The notes: generated by a model not told the origin, from the letters alone. 64,000 bases of DNA from JAFGRU01 sp016934985 (GCA_963665045.2 CAXXJQ010000003.1:1426001-1490000), one strand, 5' to 3'. Positions 43,717 to 52,398 are shown, numbered from the stretch's first letter. Numbers and translations: made by a program.

Positions 43717-45705
43717 TCAAGCCGCCTGCCAATCCTGGTTGTTGGGGCAGGAAAAATGTTCCCCCGGAATATAGCCATGCACCGGACAAATGGTAAATGT
43801 TGGACTGATGGTGAAATAAGGCAGATGAAAGTTTTCAGCAATACGTTTAACCAGAAGCCGGGCGCTGCGCCAATCTTCAAGACGCTCGCCAAGGAAACCA
43901 TGGAATACCGTCCCCCCGGTATAAAGAGCCTGCAGAGGGTCCTGGTGGTTGAGGGCTTCAAAGATATCCTCGGTGCAGCCGACAGGCAGATGGGTGGAGT
44001 TGGTATAATAGGGTTCGCCACGCCCGGCAGTCATAATGTCGGGGTACATTTGACGGTCTCTGCTCGCCAGACGGAAACTGGTCCCTTCACCAGGGGTCGC
44101 CTCAAGGTTAAAAAGGCTTCCGGCCTCTTCCTGGAAGATTTCAAGCTGCTTGCGCATAAAATTGAGGGTCTCGGTGGCAAGGGCGTGACCTTCCTTGGTT
44201 TCGATACCGGCACCGAGGAGGTTTTGACAAGCTTCGTTCATACCGATCAAGCCGATGGTTGAGAAATGGTTATCCCAATACTGCCCGCGCTGGGACCGAA
44301 TATCACCCAGATAAAAACGACTGAAGGGATAAAGACCGTCTTCGGTAAAACGCTCAAGCTGTTTGCGTTTGATAACCAGGGATTCAGCCGCCAGCTTCAT
44401 CAGTTCTCCGATACGGCCGAAAAATTCGTCTTTACCGTCGGAATTGTAAGCGGCGCGCGGAAGGTTCAGAGTTACCACACCGATGGAACCCGTCAGTGGG
44501 TTGGACCCGAAAAGACCGCCGCCCCGGCGCCGTAATTCCCTGTTGTCGAGACGCAGTCGGCAGCACATGGAGCGGGCATCCTCCGGGTCCATGTCCGAGT
44601 TGATAAAATTGCTGAAATAGGGAATGCCATACTTAGCGGTCATCTCCCAGATGGGCTGGAAGCGCTGGCTGTCCCAGTCAAGTTTGGAGGTAATATTATA
44701 GGTCGGAATCGGAAAGGAAAAAATCCGCCCTGAATAGTCCCCCTGCATCATTACCTCGCAGAAGGCACGATTGAACATATCCATCTCGACCTGGAAATCA
44801 CCGTAACATTCGTCCATGAGCATGCCGCCGATGATAACCGCTTCTTTGGCCATGTTTCCCGGCGGGGTCATGTCGAAAGTGACATTGGTGAAAGGGGTCT
44901 GAAACCCGACACGCGTCGGCACGTTCATATTGAAAATAAACTCTTGAACCGCCTGTTTGACCTCGGAATAGCTGAGCTTGTCATAGCGGATATAAGGTGC
45001 CAGCAAAGTATCGAAGTTGGCAAAAGCCTGAGCCCCGGCCGCTTCGCCCTGCAAGGTATAGAAGAAGTTTACCGCCTGCCCCAAGGCCGTGCGAAAATGC
45101 CGGGGAGGCGCACTCTGGACCTTGCCGTAGGCACCGGCGAACCCCTTGAGAAGGAGGTCTTTGAGATCCCAACCGCAGCAGTAAACGGACAACATGCCCA
45201 AGTCGTGGATATGGAAATCCCCTTGTATATGGGCATTGGCAATGTACGATGGGTAAATTTTGTTGAGCCAGTAATTGCTGGTGATATTGGAAGCAATGTG
45301 GTTGTTAAGGCCCTGAAGCGAGTAGCCCATATTGGCGTTTTCATTGACCCGCCAGTCCTCCTGGGTAAGATAGGAGTCAATCGCTTCGATTGACTTTTTC
45401 ATGAACTCGCGGGTTTCGCGCAGAGCTTCGTGTTGCTTGCGGTAGACAATATAGCACTTGGCTACCTTGGCGTGGCCGTTTTCAATAAGGCATTTTTCAA
45501 CCAGGTCCTGAACATTTTCTACCGTAGGTATGCGTTCGTCCTTGGAGAAAACTTCAAGTATGCCCACCACCTGGCGGGCAATGGCCCTGGCCTTATCCAT
45601 ATCCTCGCCACCGACGGCGCGGACGGCCTTGATGATGGCATCGGCAATCTTATTTTCCTCAAAAGGTACAAGTCGACCATCTCTTTTGCGGATGAACTGC
45701 AACAT
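43717..45705 (-). CDS. nrdD: Anaerobic ribonucleoside-triphosphate reductase, large part lacking the glycyl-radical tail
   Basis: 662 residues. ATP-cone (about 1-95, MLQFIRKRDGRLVPFEENKIADAI), then the ten-stranded barrel: HIHDLGMLSVYCCGWDL, FNMNVPTRVGFQTPFTNVTFDM, TGSIGVVTLNLPRAAY, YYTNSTHLPVGCTEDIFEAL. It ends in TICPVHGYIPGEHFSCPNNQDWQAA: the first zinc pair and one further Cys653 are present, but the last zinc Cys and the radical glycine are not. Those are in the next small ORF, 47 bp away. Reduces NTPs with formate in anoxic growth. NrdR boxes upstream. Confidence 0.93.
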   Translation of the reverse strand: MLQFIRKRDGRLVPFEENKIADAIIKAVRAVGGEDMDKARAIARQVVGILEVFSKDERIPTVENVQDLVEKCLIENGHAKVAKCYIVYRKQHEALRETREFMKKSIEAIDSYLTQEDWRVNENANMGYSLQGLNNHIASNITSNYWLNKIYPSYIANAHIQGDFHIHDLGMLSVYCCGWDLKDLLLKGFAGAYGKVQSAPPRHFRTALGQAVNFFYTLQGEAAGAQAFANFDTLLAPYIRYDKLSYSEVKQAVQEFIFNMNVPTRVGFQTPFTNVTFDMTPPGNMAKEAVIIGGMLMDECYGDFQVEMDMFNRAFCEVMMQGDYSGRIFSFPIPTYNITSKLDWDSQRFQPIWEMTAKYGIPYFSNFINSDMDPEDARSMCCRLRLDNRELRRRGGGLFGSNPLTGSIGVVTLNLPRAAYNSDGKDEFFGRIGELMKLAAESLVIKRKQLERFTEDGLYPFSRFYLGDIRSQRGQYWDNHFSTIGLIGMNEACQNLLGAGIETKEGHALATETLNFMRKQLEIFQEEAGSLFNLEATPGEGTSFRLASRDRQMYPDIMTAGRGEPYYTNSTHLPVGCTEDIFEALNHQDPLQALYTGGTVFHGFLGERLEDWRSARLLVKRIAENFHLPYFTISPTFTICPVHGYIPGEHFSCPNNQDWQAA

Positions 45706-45810
45706 ACCGAGCCTCCATCGATAGGGAAAGTAAGGCTTTTACAATTATCCTCTATTCATCAATAATTGTTGACTACTCTAGCATATTGTTTCATAGAGTC
45801 AAGCCATAAA

Positions 45811-45857
45811 ACACTAGATATTGTTTTTGCAATTTTTGTCACCACAACATATTGTTA
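45811..45857 (-). promoter_or_regulatory. Pair of NrdR boxes upstream of nrdD
   Basis: ACACTAGATATTGTTT (45811-45826) and ACAACATATTGTTAAT (from 45844) both fit the NrdR consensus ACACWATATATWGTGT loosely and are 31 bp apart by their common core, i.e. three helical turns, the known NrdR spacing. A third weaker core lies at 45783-45790. Confidence 0.6.
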
Positions 45858-45886
45858 ATAATCTGTTGGCAGACTGTGGATAACCA

Positions 45887-45931
45887 GGGGATTAATTGTG
45901 CATGGTAATTAACTTGATTTGTTAAATCCCC
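45887..45931 (+). promoter_or_regulatory. Inverted repeat upstream of nikR, possible operator
   Basis: Outer arms GGGGATT (45887-45893) and AATCCCC (45925-45931) enclose an inner TTAAC-N7-GTTAA (45909-45925). It sits 40 bases before the nikR start in the nrdD/nikR divergent region. It does not match the enteric NikR site GTATGA-N16-TCATAC. Confidence 0.35.
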
Positions 45932-45972
45932 TATGTTAAAGGAAAAACATCAACTTAATAATGAGAGGTGCC

Positions 45973-46392
45973 ATGTCCGAGCTGACCCGATTTGGAATTT
46001 CTATTGACGACCGACTTTTAAAACTTTTCGACGACCTTATTTCAAAAAAAGGTTATGTCAATCGTTCGGAAGCAATTCGTGACCTTATTCGTAAAGCCCT
46101 GGTGGAAGAGCAGGCCGGCAAAGAAGAAGAAGAAATCATCGGCACAATCACCCTGGTTTACAATCACCATACACGCGAGCTTTCGGAAAACCTGACCGAC
46201 CGTCAGCATTCCCACCATGATCTGGTCCTTTCCGCTCTTCATGTCCACCTTGATGCGGAAAACTGCCTGGAAGTCATTGTCGTCAAAGGCAAGGCCAAAA
46301 CCGTGCGTCACCTTGCCGATGGCCTCATTGGAACCCGAGGCGTTAAACACGGCAAGCTTGTCACCACCACCACAGGGAAAGACCTGCTCTGA
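45973..46392 (+). CDS. nikR: Nickel-responsive regulator NikR
   Basis: 139 residues from ATG 45973 (GAGAGGTGCC upstream; the ATG at 45961 is rejected). Ribbon-helix-helix domain ELTRFGISIDDRLLKLFDDLISKKGYVNRSEAIRDLIRKALVEE and the nickel-binding ACT-like domain with GTITLVYNHHTRELSENLTDRQHSHHDLVLSALHVHLDAENCLEVIVVKG, containing the His/Cys ligands (HxH, H, C). Controls the nickel uptake genes directly downstream. Confidence 0.96.
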   Translation: MSELTRFGISIDDRLLKLFDDLISKKGYVNRSEAIRDLIRKALVEEQAGKEEEEIIGTITLVYNHHTRELSENLTDRQHSHHDLVLSALHVHLDAENCLEVIVVKGKAKTVRHLADGLIGTRGVKHGKLVTTTTGKDLL

Positions 46393-46538
46393 TTTATCCC
46401 ATAAATAATAAAAAGGGTTTTGAGAAGAATTATAGGTAGCATGTTTTTTGTTTTCTTATTCATTTATTGCTATTATTAATTTTTTCTGGTACAACACTCC
46501 TGCTTTTTGGTAATTTTTTTTACTACAGGAGGATTAAC

Positions 46539-47318
46539 ATGAAAAAACTGCTGTTTCTGAATTTGTTCTCTATTTTGTTGTTTATCGCTCTGGCCGCTCC
46601 TGCCCTTGCCCACTTCGGTATGCTTATCCCTTCAGATTCAATGGTCATGCAGCAAGACCCTAGAACGGTAAAAGTTGAAGCATCTTTCTCCCATCCTTTT
46701 GAAAGGGTTGGGATGACCCTGGAAAAACCCAAGGTATTGGGTGTTTTTGTTAACGGAGAAAAAACCAGCCTCTTGAATCAGCTCTCAGAAACTAAAATTA
46801 TGGATCAGAAATCCTGGTCCCTTGATTTTCCTGTCAAAAGACCTGGCGTTTATCAGTTTTTCATGGAGCCCCAGCCCTACTGGGAGCCTGCGGAAGACTG
46901 CTTTATCATCCATTACACAAAAACTTTTGTCGGCGCCTTCGGGGATGAAGAAGGTTGGGATGAGGAAATCGGCCTGAGAACCGAAATCATTCCTCTGACC
47001 CGCCCCATCGGGCTTTACGCCGGCAACAATTTCCAGGGGATTGTCAAACTTGACGGCAAGGCCGTGCCTTTTGCCGAAGTTGAGGTGGAATTCTACAATA
47101 GGGACGGTTCCGCCGATGCTCCCAGCGAATATATGATCACCCAGGTGGTCAAGGCTGACGCCAACGGGGTTTTCACCTACACGCCGCCCAAAGCCGGATG
47201 GTGGGGATTTGCCGCCCTCAATACCGCGCCGGAAAAAATGACGTTTGAGGGCACGGAAAAAGATGTGGAACTTGGAGCTGTCCTGTGGGTAGAATTTGTT
47301 AGCTGGAAAACAAAGTGA
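46539..47318 (+). CDS. Periplasmic DUF4198 protein, NikK-like component of the nickel transporter
   Basis: 259 residues from ATG 46539 (CAGGAGGATTAAC upstream). Signal peptide ending AAPALA-HFGM, so the mature protein starts with His. Pattern of DUF4198 proteins: HFGMLIPSDSMV, EASFSHPFERVGMTLEKP, VYQFFMEPQPYWEPAEDCFIIHYTKTFV, VEFYNRDG and FTYTPPKAGWWGFAAL. In nickel ECF clusters this family is called NikK and is thought to help metal capture in the periplasm. First structural gene after nikR. Confidence 0.88.
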   Translation: MKKLLFLNLFSILLFIALAAPALAHFGMLIPSDSMVMQQDPRTVKVEASFSHPFERVGMTLEKPKVLGVFVNGEKTSLLNQLSETKIMDQKSWSLDFPVKRPGVYQFFMEPQPYWEPAEDCFIIHYTKTFVGAFGDEEGWDEEIGLRTEIIPLTRPIGLYAGNNFQGIVKLDGKAVPFAEVEVEFYNRDGSADAPSEYMITQVVKADANGVFTYTPPKAGWWGFAALNTAPEKMTFEGTEKDVELGAVLWVEFVSWKTK

Positions 47319-47385
47319 TTTTCCCCGCGCATTAAAAAATAATTCAGCGCGACCTGTTCTTTGAATCGCACTCTAAAATATCCAA

Positions 47386-47417
47386 GGCCGAACCGGTTGC
47401 CAACAACAGGTTCGGCC
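47386..47417 (+). promoter_or_regulatory. Intercistronic hairpin between nikK and nikM
   Basis: Perfect 9-bp stem GGCCGAACC/GGTTCGGCC, 14-base loop, followed by a mixed A/T tract. May attenuate or stabilise the flanking messages and so set unequal subunit amounts. Confidence 0.5.
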
Positions 47418-47456
47418 TCAACTTAATATACTTTTTTGAAGAAGTTTGAGACAACC

Positions 47457-48074
47457 ATGCACATTTCCGAAGGCGTTCTTTCCGGCCCGGTGTTGATCAG
47501 CGGGATGGCCATGGCCGCAGCTGGTACGGCTATCGGCCTGAAGAAACTCGATTTTGACCGCATCGGCCAGGCCGGCATTCTTTCCGCCTCCTTTTTTGTC
47601 GCATCCCTGGTGCATGTTCCCCTGGGCCCCTCCAACGTCCACCTGATAATGAACGGCATGGTCGGCCTCCTTCTCGGCTGGAGTGCTTTCCCGGCGATTC
47701 TCGTCGCTTTGCTGCTCCAAGCCATTCTTTTTCAATATGGCGGCATCACCACCCTCGGGGTCAATACCGTCATCATGGCGGTACCGTCCATCATGGGGCA
47801 CTATCTTTTTCGCACCGTCGTTCGCATCAAACCCCAGGCCATCCTTCCCGCCGCTTTTATAGCAGGGCTCATGGGTGTTTTTCTGGCCGGATGCCTCGCT
47901 GCCCTGGCCCTGATATCCGCCAGCGAGAATTTTATCGAAGCAGCCATTCTCCTTGCCACGGCTCACCTGCCGATCATGATCATTGAGGGGATTATCACAG
48001 CGTTTTGTGTCGCATTTTTAAGAAAGGTTCAACCGGGAATGATACCCGTAGCAACCGGAGAAAAGCATTCATGA
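47457..48074 (+). CDS. nikM: Nickel ECF transporter S component NikM (CbiM-like)
   Basis: 205 residues; ATG 47457 chosen so that the product begins MHISEGVLSG, because in CbiM/NikM the N-terminal Met-His binds the metal. Additional His in ASLVHVPLGPSNVHLIMNG. About six membrane helices. GVNTVIMAVPSIMGHYLFR and LLATAHLPIMIIEGIITAF are typical family segments. The gene overlaps the next by ATGA. Confidence 0.94.
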   Translation: MHISEGVLSGPVLISGMAMAAAGTAIGLKKLDFDRIGQAGILSASFFVASLVHVPLGPSNVHLIMNGMVGLLLGWSAFPAILVALLLQAILFQYGGITTLGVNTVIMAVPSIMGHYLFRTVVRIKPQAILPAAFIAGLMGVFLAGCLAALALISASENFIEAAILLATAHLPIMIIEGIITAFCVAFLRKVQPGMIPVATGEKHS

Positions 48075-48673
48075 TCCATCAAAAACTAAGAATCGACCTG
48101 AAGTCTTTAACCATAACCGCCTTTGTAATTTTTATTATTTCGTTCGCCGCTTCGGCACAAGCACATCGAGTCACCATTTTCGCCTGGGTCGACGGCGACA
48201 CAATTTTCACGGAAAGTAAATTCGGCAATGGTCAGGCTGTCAAAGGTGGCAAGGTCCTGGTTTCAGATGAAGCAGGCAATCAGCTCCTGGCAGGCGAAAC
48301 CGATGACAATGGTGAATTTTCTTTTGCCATCCCCCAAAAAAGCGCTTTAAAAATCGTCCTAAATGCCACTATGGGCCACCGGGCCGAATGGTATGTCCCT
48401 CTCAGTGAAATTACCGGTAAAGAAACCATTCCCCCCGAAAAAAGTGTGTCATCTGAAACCGGACCGAAATCCCAACCACCTTTAGCTGCACCTGTTTCCA
48501 CCCATGATTTGGAAAACATTGTGGAAAAGGTCCTCGACCGGAAGCTCAAACCTGTAAACCGCATGCTCGCCGAAATCCAGCACCCCGGTCCCTCCTTTCG
48601 CGATATTTTTGGCGGTATTGGCTATATTTTCGGCTTGATGGGTGTCGGCGCATGGTTTCGCTATCGCAAATAG
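48071..48673 (+). CDS. nikL: NikL-type auxiliary nickel transporter subunit
   Basis: 200 residues from ATG 48071, overlapping nikM by 4 bp. Signal/anchor helix, then AHRVTIFAWVDGDTIFTESKFGNGQAVKGGKVLV, a carboxypeptidase-regulatory-like beta domain with GETDDNGEFSFAIPQ and NATMGHRAEWYVPLSE, a proline-rich linker, and a C-terminal membrane helix DIFGGIGYIFGLMGVGAWFRYRK. In nickel systems NikL (or NikN) assists NikM. The mature N-terminus again exposes His (AHRV). Confidence 0.88.
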   Translation: MIHQKLRIDLKSLTITAFVIFIISFAASAQAHRVTIFAWVDGDTIFTESKFGNGQAVKGGKVLVSDEAGNQLLAGETDDNGEFSFAIPQKSALKIVLNATMGHRAEWYVPLSEITGKETIPPEKSVSSETGPKSQPPLAAPVSTHDLENIVEKVLDRKLKPVNRMLAEIQHPGPSFRDIFGGIGYIFGLMGVGAWFRYRK

Positions 48674-48763
48674 GCCCTGCCATGGTAGTAAAAGACCAAT
48701 CAATGCGGCCGAACCACTAATAAAAACGACAAATTACTTTTCAAATCAAAAACTTCAGCCCAC

Positions 48764-49525
48764 ATGATCCAGGAACCATCCATAGCCCTTGATTCTCCAT
48801 TCGCCAGAATCGATCTTCGTCTCAAAATCGTCTTTATTGTCCTCTTTTCGTTTGCCGTGGCTCTCGCCGAAAATTGGGAAACTCTTTTTTTCAGCCTTGC
48901 TGTTTCCGTGGTGATTGTCTCCCTGACCCGCCTGACTATTTCGCAGGTCATCAAACCTCTATTTCTCGCCTTCGGGTTCATCCTTTTTTTATGGGCGATT
49001 CTGCCTTTCACCGTAACCGGCACCGCCCTCTACCAGATAGGCCCTCTGGACTTAACCCGGGAAGGACTCTTCCTCGCAGCCCTAATTTCCTTGAAATCGG
49101 CAACCATCCTTCTGGCCTTTCTGGCACTTTCTACGAGCTCTTCCATCGCCGCTATGGGACACGCCCTTCAAAACCTTGGCGTCCCGGAAAAGCTGGTTTA
49201 TCTTTTCCTCTTTTGTTATCGTTATATCTTCGTCATCGAGCAGGAATTCCGGCGCCTGGAGAAAGCGGCACGCCTTCGCTCTTTTCAGCCAGGAACCAAT
49301 ATTCATACTTACCGGACCTACGCTTACCTGGTCGGAATGCTTTTTCTTCGTTCCTCTCTGCGGGCGGAGCAGGTTCACAAAGCTATGGTCTGCCGTGGCT
49401 TTCATGGCCGTTTTTTCAGTCTTGAAAAGATGGCTTTTCGCCGTCAGGACGGCTGGTGGGCCGGCGCATTTTTTTTGGCATTTTTTATGGTACTAGTAAT
49501 TGAATGGCACAAAAACCTGTTCTAA
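48764..49525 (+). CDS. nikQ: Nickel ECF transporter transmembrane (T) component
   Basis: 253 residues. EcfT/CbiQ family: ARIDLRLKIVFIVLFSFAVAL, helices through the middle and the coupling helix AMVCRGFHGRFFSL, equivalent to the ARG motif that contacts the ATPase. About five membrane segments. Overlaps nikO by 22 bp. Confidence 0.93.
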   Translation: MIQEPSIALDSPFARIDLRLKIVFIVLFSFAVALAENWETLFFSLAVSVVIVSLTRLTISQVIKPLFLAFGFILFLWAILPFTVTGTALYQIGPLDLTREGLFLAALISLKSATILLAFLALSTSSSIAAMGHALQNLGVPEKLVYLFLFCYRYIFVIEQEFRRLEKAARLRSFQPGTNIHTYRTYAYLVGMLFLRSSLRAEQVHKAMVCRGFHGRFFSLEKMAFRRQDGWWAGAFFLAFFMVLVIEWHKNLF

Positions 49526-50229
49526 ATTTCAATAACATTACTTTTTCCTATCCTGATGGACGCCCGATCCTCAAAGAGCTCAATTTTAAGCTCTTCAAAG
49601 GAGATCGCATCGGTCTGACCGGCCCCAATGGTGCGGGAAAAACCACCCTTTTCCACCTTCTGGTCGGTCTATTGAAGCCGGACGCAGGCACTTTGGAGGC
49701 CTTCGGACGGCCCCTGGAAAAAGAAAAAGATTTTGTTGCCGCCCGCAGAAAAATCGGCCTTCTGTTTCAGGATGCCGACGATCAGTTGTTCTTCCCCACG
49801 GTTCTCGAAGATGTTGCCTTCGGCCCTCTCAACCTTGGCCGTTGTGCGGAAGAGGCTAAAAAAATTGCGCTGCAGACCTTGGCCCTTCTCGGTCTTCAAG
49901 GCTTCGAGCAGCGCCTTACTCACAGACTTTCGGGGGGTGAAAAAAAGCTCGTCTCACTCGCCACTCTTCTAGCCATGGAGCCTGAGGTTCTGCTTCTTGA
50001 CGAGCCAACCAACGGGCTCGACGAAAAAACCCGCCATAATTTTCTGGATATCCTGACAAACCTGGATATCACCTATGTAGTCATCTCCCACGATTTCGAT
50101 TTTCTGGATCGCGCAACCCGTTCCATCTATGCTTTAGCCCATGGCCGCATCCACACCGAGCAGAAAGTCGCTGTTCATCAGCATACCCACGCTCATGTTC
50201 ACGGTAGTCTTCCACACGAACACGAGTAA
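49504..50229 (+). CDS. nikO: Nickel ECF transporter ATPase with histidine-rich tail
   Basis: 241 residues. Walker A GPNGAGKTT, Q-loop LLFQDADDQLFFPTVLEDVAFGP, signature LSGGEKKLVSLATLL, Walker B VLLLDEPTNGLD and switch His VISHDFDFLD. The C-terminus HQHTHAHVHGSLPHEHE carries seven histidines in 17 residues, probably a metal-sensing or storage extension. Energises NikMLQ. Confidence 0.96.
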   Translation: MAQKPVLNFNNITFSYPDGRPILKELNFKLFKGDRIGLTGPNGAGKTTLFHLLVGLLKPDAGTLEAFGRPLEKEKDFVAARRKIGLLFQDADDQLFFPTVLEDVAFGPLNLGRCAEEAKKIALQTLALLGLQGFEQRLTHRLSGGEKKLVSLATLLAMEPEVLLLDEPTNGLDEKTRHNFLDILTNLDITYVVISHDFDFLDRATRSIYALAHGRIHTEQKVAVHQHTHAHVHGSLPHEHE

Positions 50230-50235
50230 CAGCCC

Positions 50236-51204
50236 ATGAAAAAACATGGCAAAAAATTGATCTTTTCGGCTATAATCCGTGCCATGAAAATTTATTTGAC
50301 TTTGTTTTTGCTGATTTCCAGTCTTTTTCCACCCGCCACTGCATATTCCTGGTATCCCCGCCCAATGGGGGATTCAATCGTTGCCGAAGATAATTTGGCA
50401 CCCATTGTCGGCCGCAATATGCCTTTTGTTATCGGAAAAGATGATACGCTGGTGGAACTCGCCTACCGCAGCGGCATCGGCTACCTCTCTCTAACTCGAG
50501 CCAATCCTGGCGTAGACCCCTGGCTGCCGCCCCAGGGGAAAACCATCATCCTCCCCTACTCCGCCATTCTGCCCACGAAACCCAAACCTGGAATTGTAAT
50601 CAATCTTGCCGAATTCCGCCTTTATTATTTCTGGAAAGAGGGCGGTCATTTCAGGGCCAGAATATATCCCATCGGCATCGGCCAGGAAGGCTGGGACACC
50701 CCTTTGGGGAATTTTTCCGTTATTTCGAAAGCCAAGGATCCAGTCTGGGTTGTACCGGAGTCGATCCAGAAAGAGCGCCCCGATCAACCGACCGTTGTTC
50801 CACCCGGACCTGACAATCCCCTCGGCGGTTACTGGATCGGGCTTTCAGCCAAAGGCTATGGCATCCACGGCACCAGTAAGCCCCTTGGCGTTGGCCGAAG
50901 GGTCAGCCACGGCTGCATCCGCCTCTACCCTAAAGACATCAGGGACCTCTTCAGCAGGGTGGCGCAAGGTACTCCAGTCACCATTACCTATCAACCCGCT
51001 AAAGTAGGGGTTAGGGATAACAAGCTGTGGGTAGAAATTCATCCCAACGAAAGAGATGAAACAGCCAGCGTGGCAAACGTAATATTGAAATACAAGGCGC
51101 TGCTTGAATGGCCTGAAAAAATCAACTGGCCGATGGTGTGGCGCGAAATCGATAATCCTTCGGGAATTCCCCTGGTTATTTCCAGGGGAAAAGACCCCCA
51201 ATAA
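50236..51204 (+). CDS. L,D-transpeptidase (ErfK/YbiS family)
   Basis: 322 residues, or 306 from the ATG at 50284, which gives a better signal peptide. LysM-like segment (FVIGKDDTLVELAYRSGIGYLSLTRANPGVDPWLPPQGKTIILP), then the YkuD catalytic domain: GIVINLAEFRLYYF, TPLGNFSVISK, IGLSAKGYGIHGTS and the active site SHGCIRLYPKDI. Cross-links peptidoglycan or attaches lipoproteins. Begins 6 bp after nikO, so read-through is likely, although unrelated in role. The Lpp-like lipoprotein follows convergently. Confidence 0.93.
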   Translation: MKKHGKKLIFSAIIRAMKIYLTLFLLISSLFPPATAYSWYPRPMGDSIVAEDNLAPIVGRNMPFVIGKDDTLVELAYRSGIGYLSLTRANPGVDPWLPPQGKTIILPYSAILPTKPKPGIVINLAEFRLYYFWKEGGHFRARIYPIGIGQEGWDTPLGNFSVISKAKDPVWVVPESIQKERPDQPTVVPPGPDNPLGGYWIGLSAKGYGIHGTSKPLGVGRRVSHGCIRLYPKDIRDLFSRVAQGTPVTITYQPAKVGVRDNKLWVEIHPNERDETASVANVILKYKALLEWPEKINWPMVWREIDNPSGIPLVISRGKDPQ

Positions 51205-51206
51205 AA

Positions 51207-51233
51207 AAACCCCACCTTTAAAAGGTGGGGTTT
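51207..51233. terminator. Bidirectional terminator
   Basis: 13-bp perfect stem AAACCCCACCTTT/AAAGGTGGGGTTT between convergent genes, with A and T runs on either side. Confidence 0.9.
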
Positions 51234-51271
51234 CCACGCAACTCAAGGCCTCGTTCGAAGCCTGTCAATCC

Positions 51272-51559
51272 TTACTTTTTGAGACCAGTTTCGAATGCTT
51301 TTTTGGAAAGATCAGCATTCATCTGGGCTTGGGCAGCTGCTTCTTCAGCTTTCATTGCTGCGGCTTCGGCTTTCTGCACAGCATCCATAACTTTCATTGC
51401 AGAAGCTTCGGCACTGGCAGCAGCATCGGCAGCTTTCTCACTGGCGGCAATGGCCTCATCCAGTTTTGCCTGGTCGGCAGTAGTAAGAGCCGTCGTGCAA
51501 CCACCCAGAAGAAGAAGTGCTAAGCCTGCTCCACCTACGACAAGTTTCCAATCACGCAT
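51272..51559 (-). CDS. Small alanine-rich Lpp/OprI-type lipoprotein
   Basis: 95 residues from ATG 51559 (GGAGG eight bases before; a GTG one codon upstream is also possible). Lipobox LLLGGC, then an uninterrupted Ala/Glu/Lys heptad helix (ADQAKLDEAIAASEKAADAAASAEASAMKVMDAVQKAEAAA) ending KKAFETGLKK. This coiled-coil layout and the C-terminal lysines match murein lipoproteins, which L,D-transpeptidases attach to peptidoglycan; such an enzyme is encoded next door, convergently. Confidence 0.85.
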   Translation of the reverse strand: MRDWKLVVGGAGLALLLLGGCTTALTTADQAKLDEAIAASEKAADAAASAEASAMKVMDAVQKAEAAAMKAEEAAAQAQMNADLSKKAFETGLKK

Positions 51560-51798
51560 CACAAATACCTCCTTTTGATGTTAATCCTTCTTGAGTTGAG
51601 CATTTGGGTCCAATCCAAAGATCAACTATTATTTTCGTTACACAATCCTAGCATCGAAACGAAAATGTTCAAGAAGGCATGCATATTATTGTTTGAGCCG
51701 AAACGCTATCAAAATACAGCTTATTATTCTAATTAAATAATTCTTTTATGCAAAGAAAAAACCAACTTTCTAAAAATTTTTTCATATTTAAGCTAGCT

Positions 51799-52398
51799 TC
51801 ACCCACCCGGGCAAGATTTGAAAAATTCGACCAGCCCGACCAGGGCCTGGCCCCGATGGCTAATGCCGTTTTTTATTTCAAGAGGTAATTCGGCAAGAGT
51901 TTTGTCATAAGAGGGAACGAAAAACACGGGGTCGTAGCCAAAGCCCCCCTTTCCGCGACGTTCTTCCAGGATGACCCCTTCCAGCTTCCCGGAAAAAAGT
52001 CGGCAATTGCCATCCGCCTGGCACAGGGCCATAACACAACGAAAAGCGCCCTGCCGCTTTTCCATTGGGACACCGGCCAATTCCTTGAGAAGTTTGGCCG
52101 TATTTTCATCATCATTGGCCTGTTCCCCGGCAAAGCGGGCTGAGTTGACCCCCGGGCGGCCCCCCAGGGCAGCCACCTCCAAACCGGAGTCATCGGCCAG
52201 GGTAAGACGCCCGGTAAAAGCGGCAACCTCCCGGGCTTTTTTCATGGCATTGGCTTCAAATGTATCGCCATCCTCTTCAACTTCCGGGAGCTCGGGGAAA
52301 TCCCGCACACTCAATAGCCGGATGCCATGTCCTTCAAAGAGAGCCGCGATTTCCCGAAGCTTGCCGGGATTTCGGGTCGCAACCACCAATTCCGTCAT
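51799..52398 (-). CDS. rdgB: XTP/dITP pyrophosphatase
   Basis: 199 residues from ATG 52398 (GGAGAAACG before it; overlaps rph by 4 bp). TELVVATRNPGKLREI, TFEANAMKKAREVAAFTG, ADDSGLEV, GVNSARFAGE and GFGYDPVFFVPSYDKTLAEL are the Ham1/RdgB signatures. Removes deaminated purine nucleotides from the pool. Last gene of amidase-rph-rdgB. Confidence 0.96.
   Translation of the reverse strand: MTELVVATRNPGKLREIAALFEGHGIRLLSVRDFPELPEVEEDGDTFEANAMKKAREVAAFTGRLTLADDSGLEVAALGGRPGVNSARFAGEQANDDENTAKLLKELAGVPMEKRQGAFRCVMALCQADGNCRLFSGKLEGVILEERRGKGGFGYDPVFFVPSYDKTLAELPLEIKNGISHRGQALVGLVEFFKSCPGG

Noticed and set aside
45840..46538. Enteric-type NikR operator GTATGA-N16-TCATAC
   Set aside because: Not present upstream of nikR or nikK; only non-canonical inverted repeats seen.
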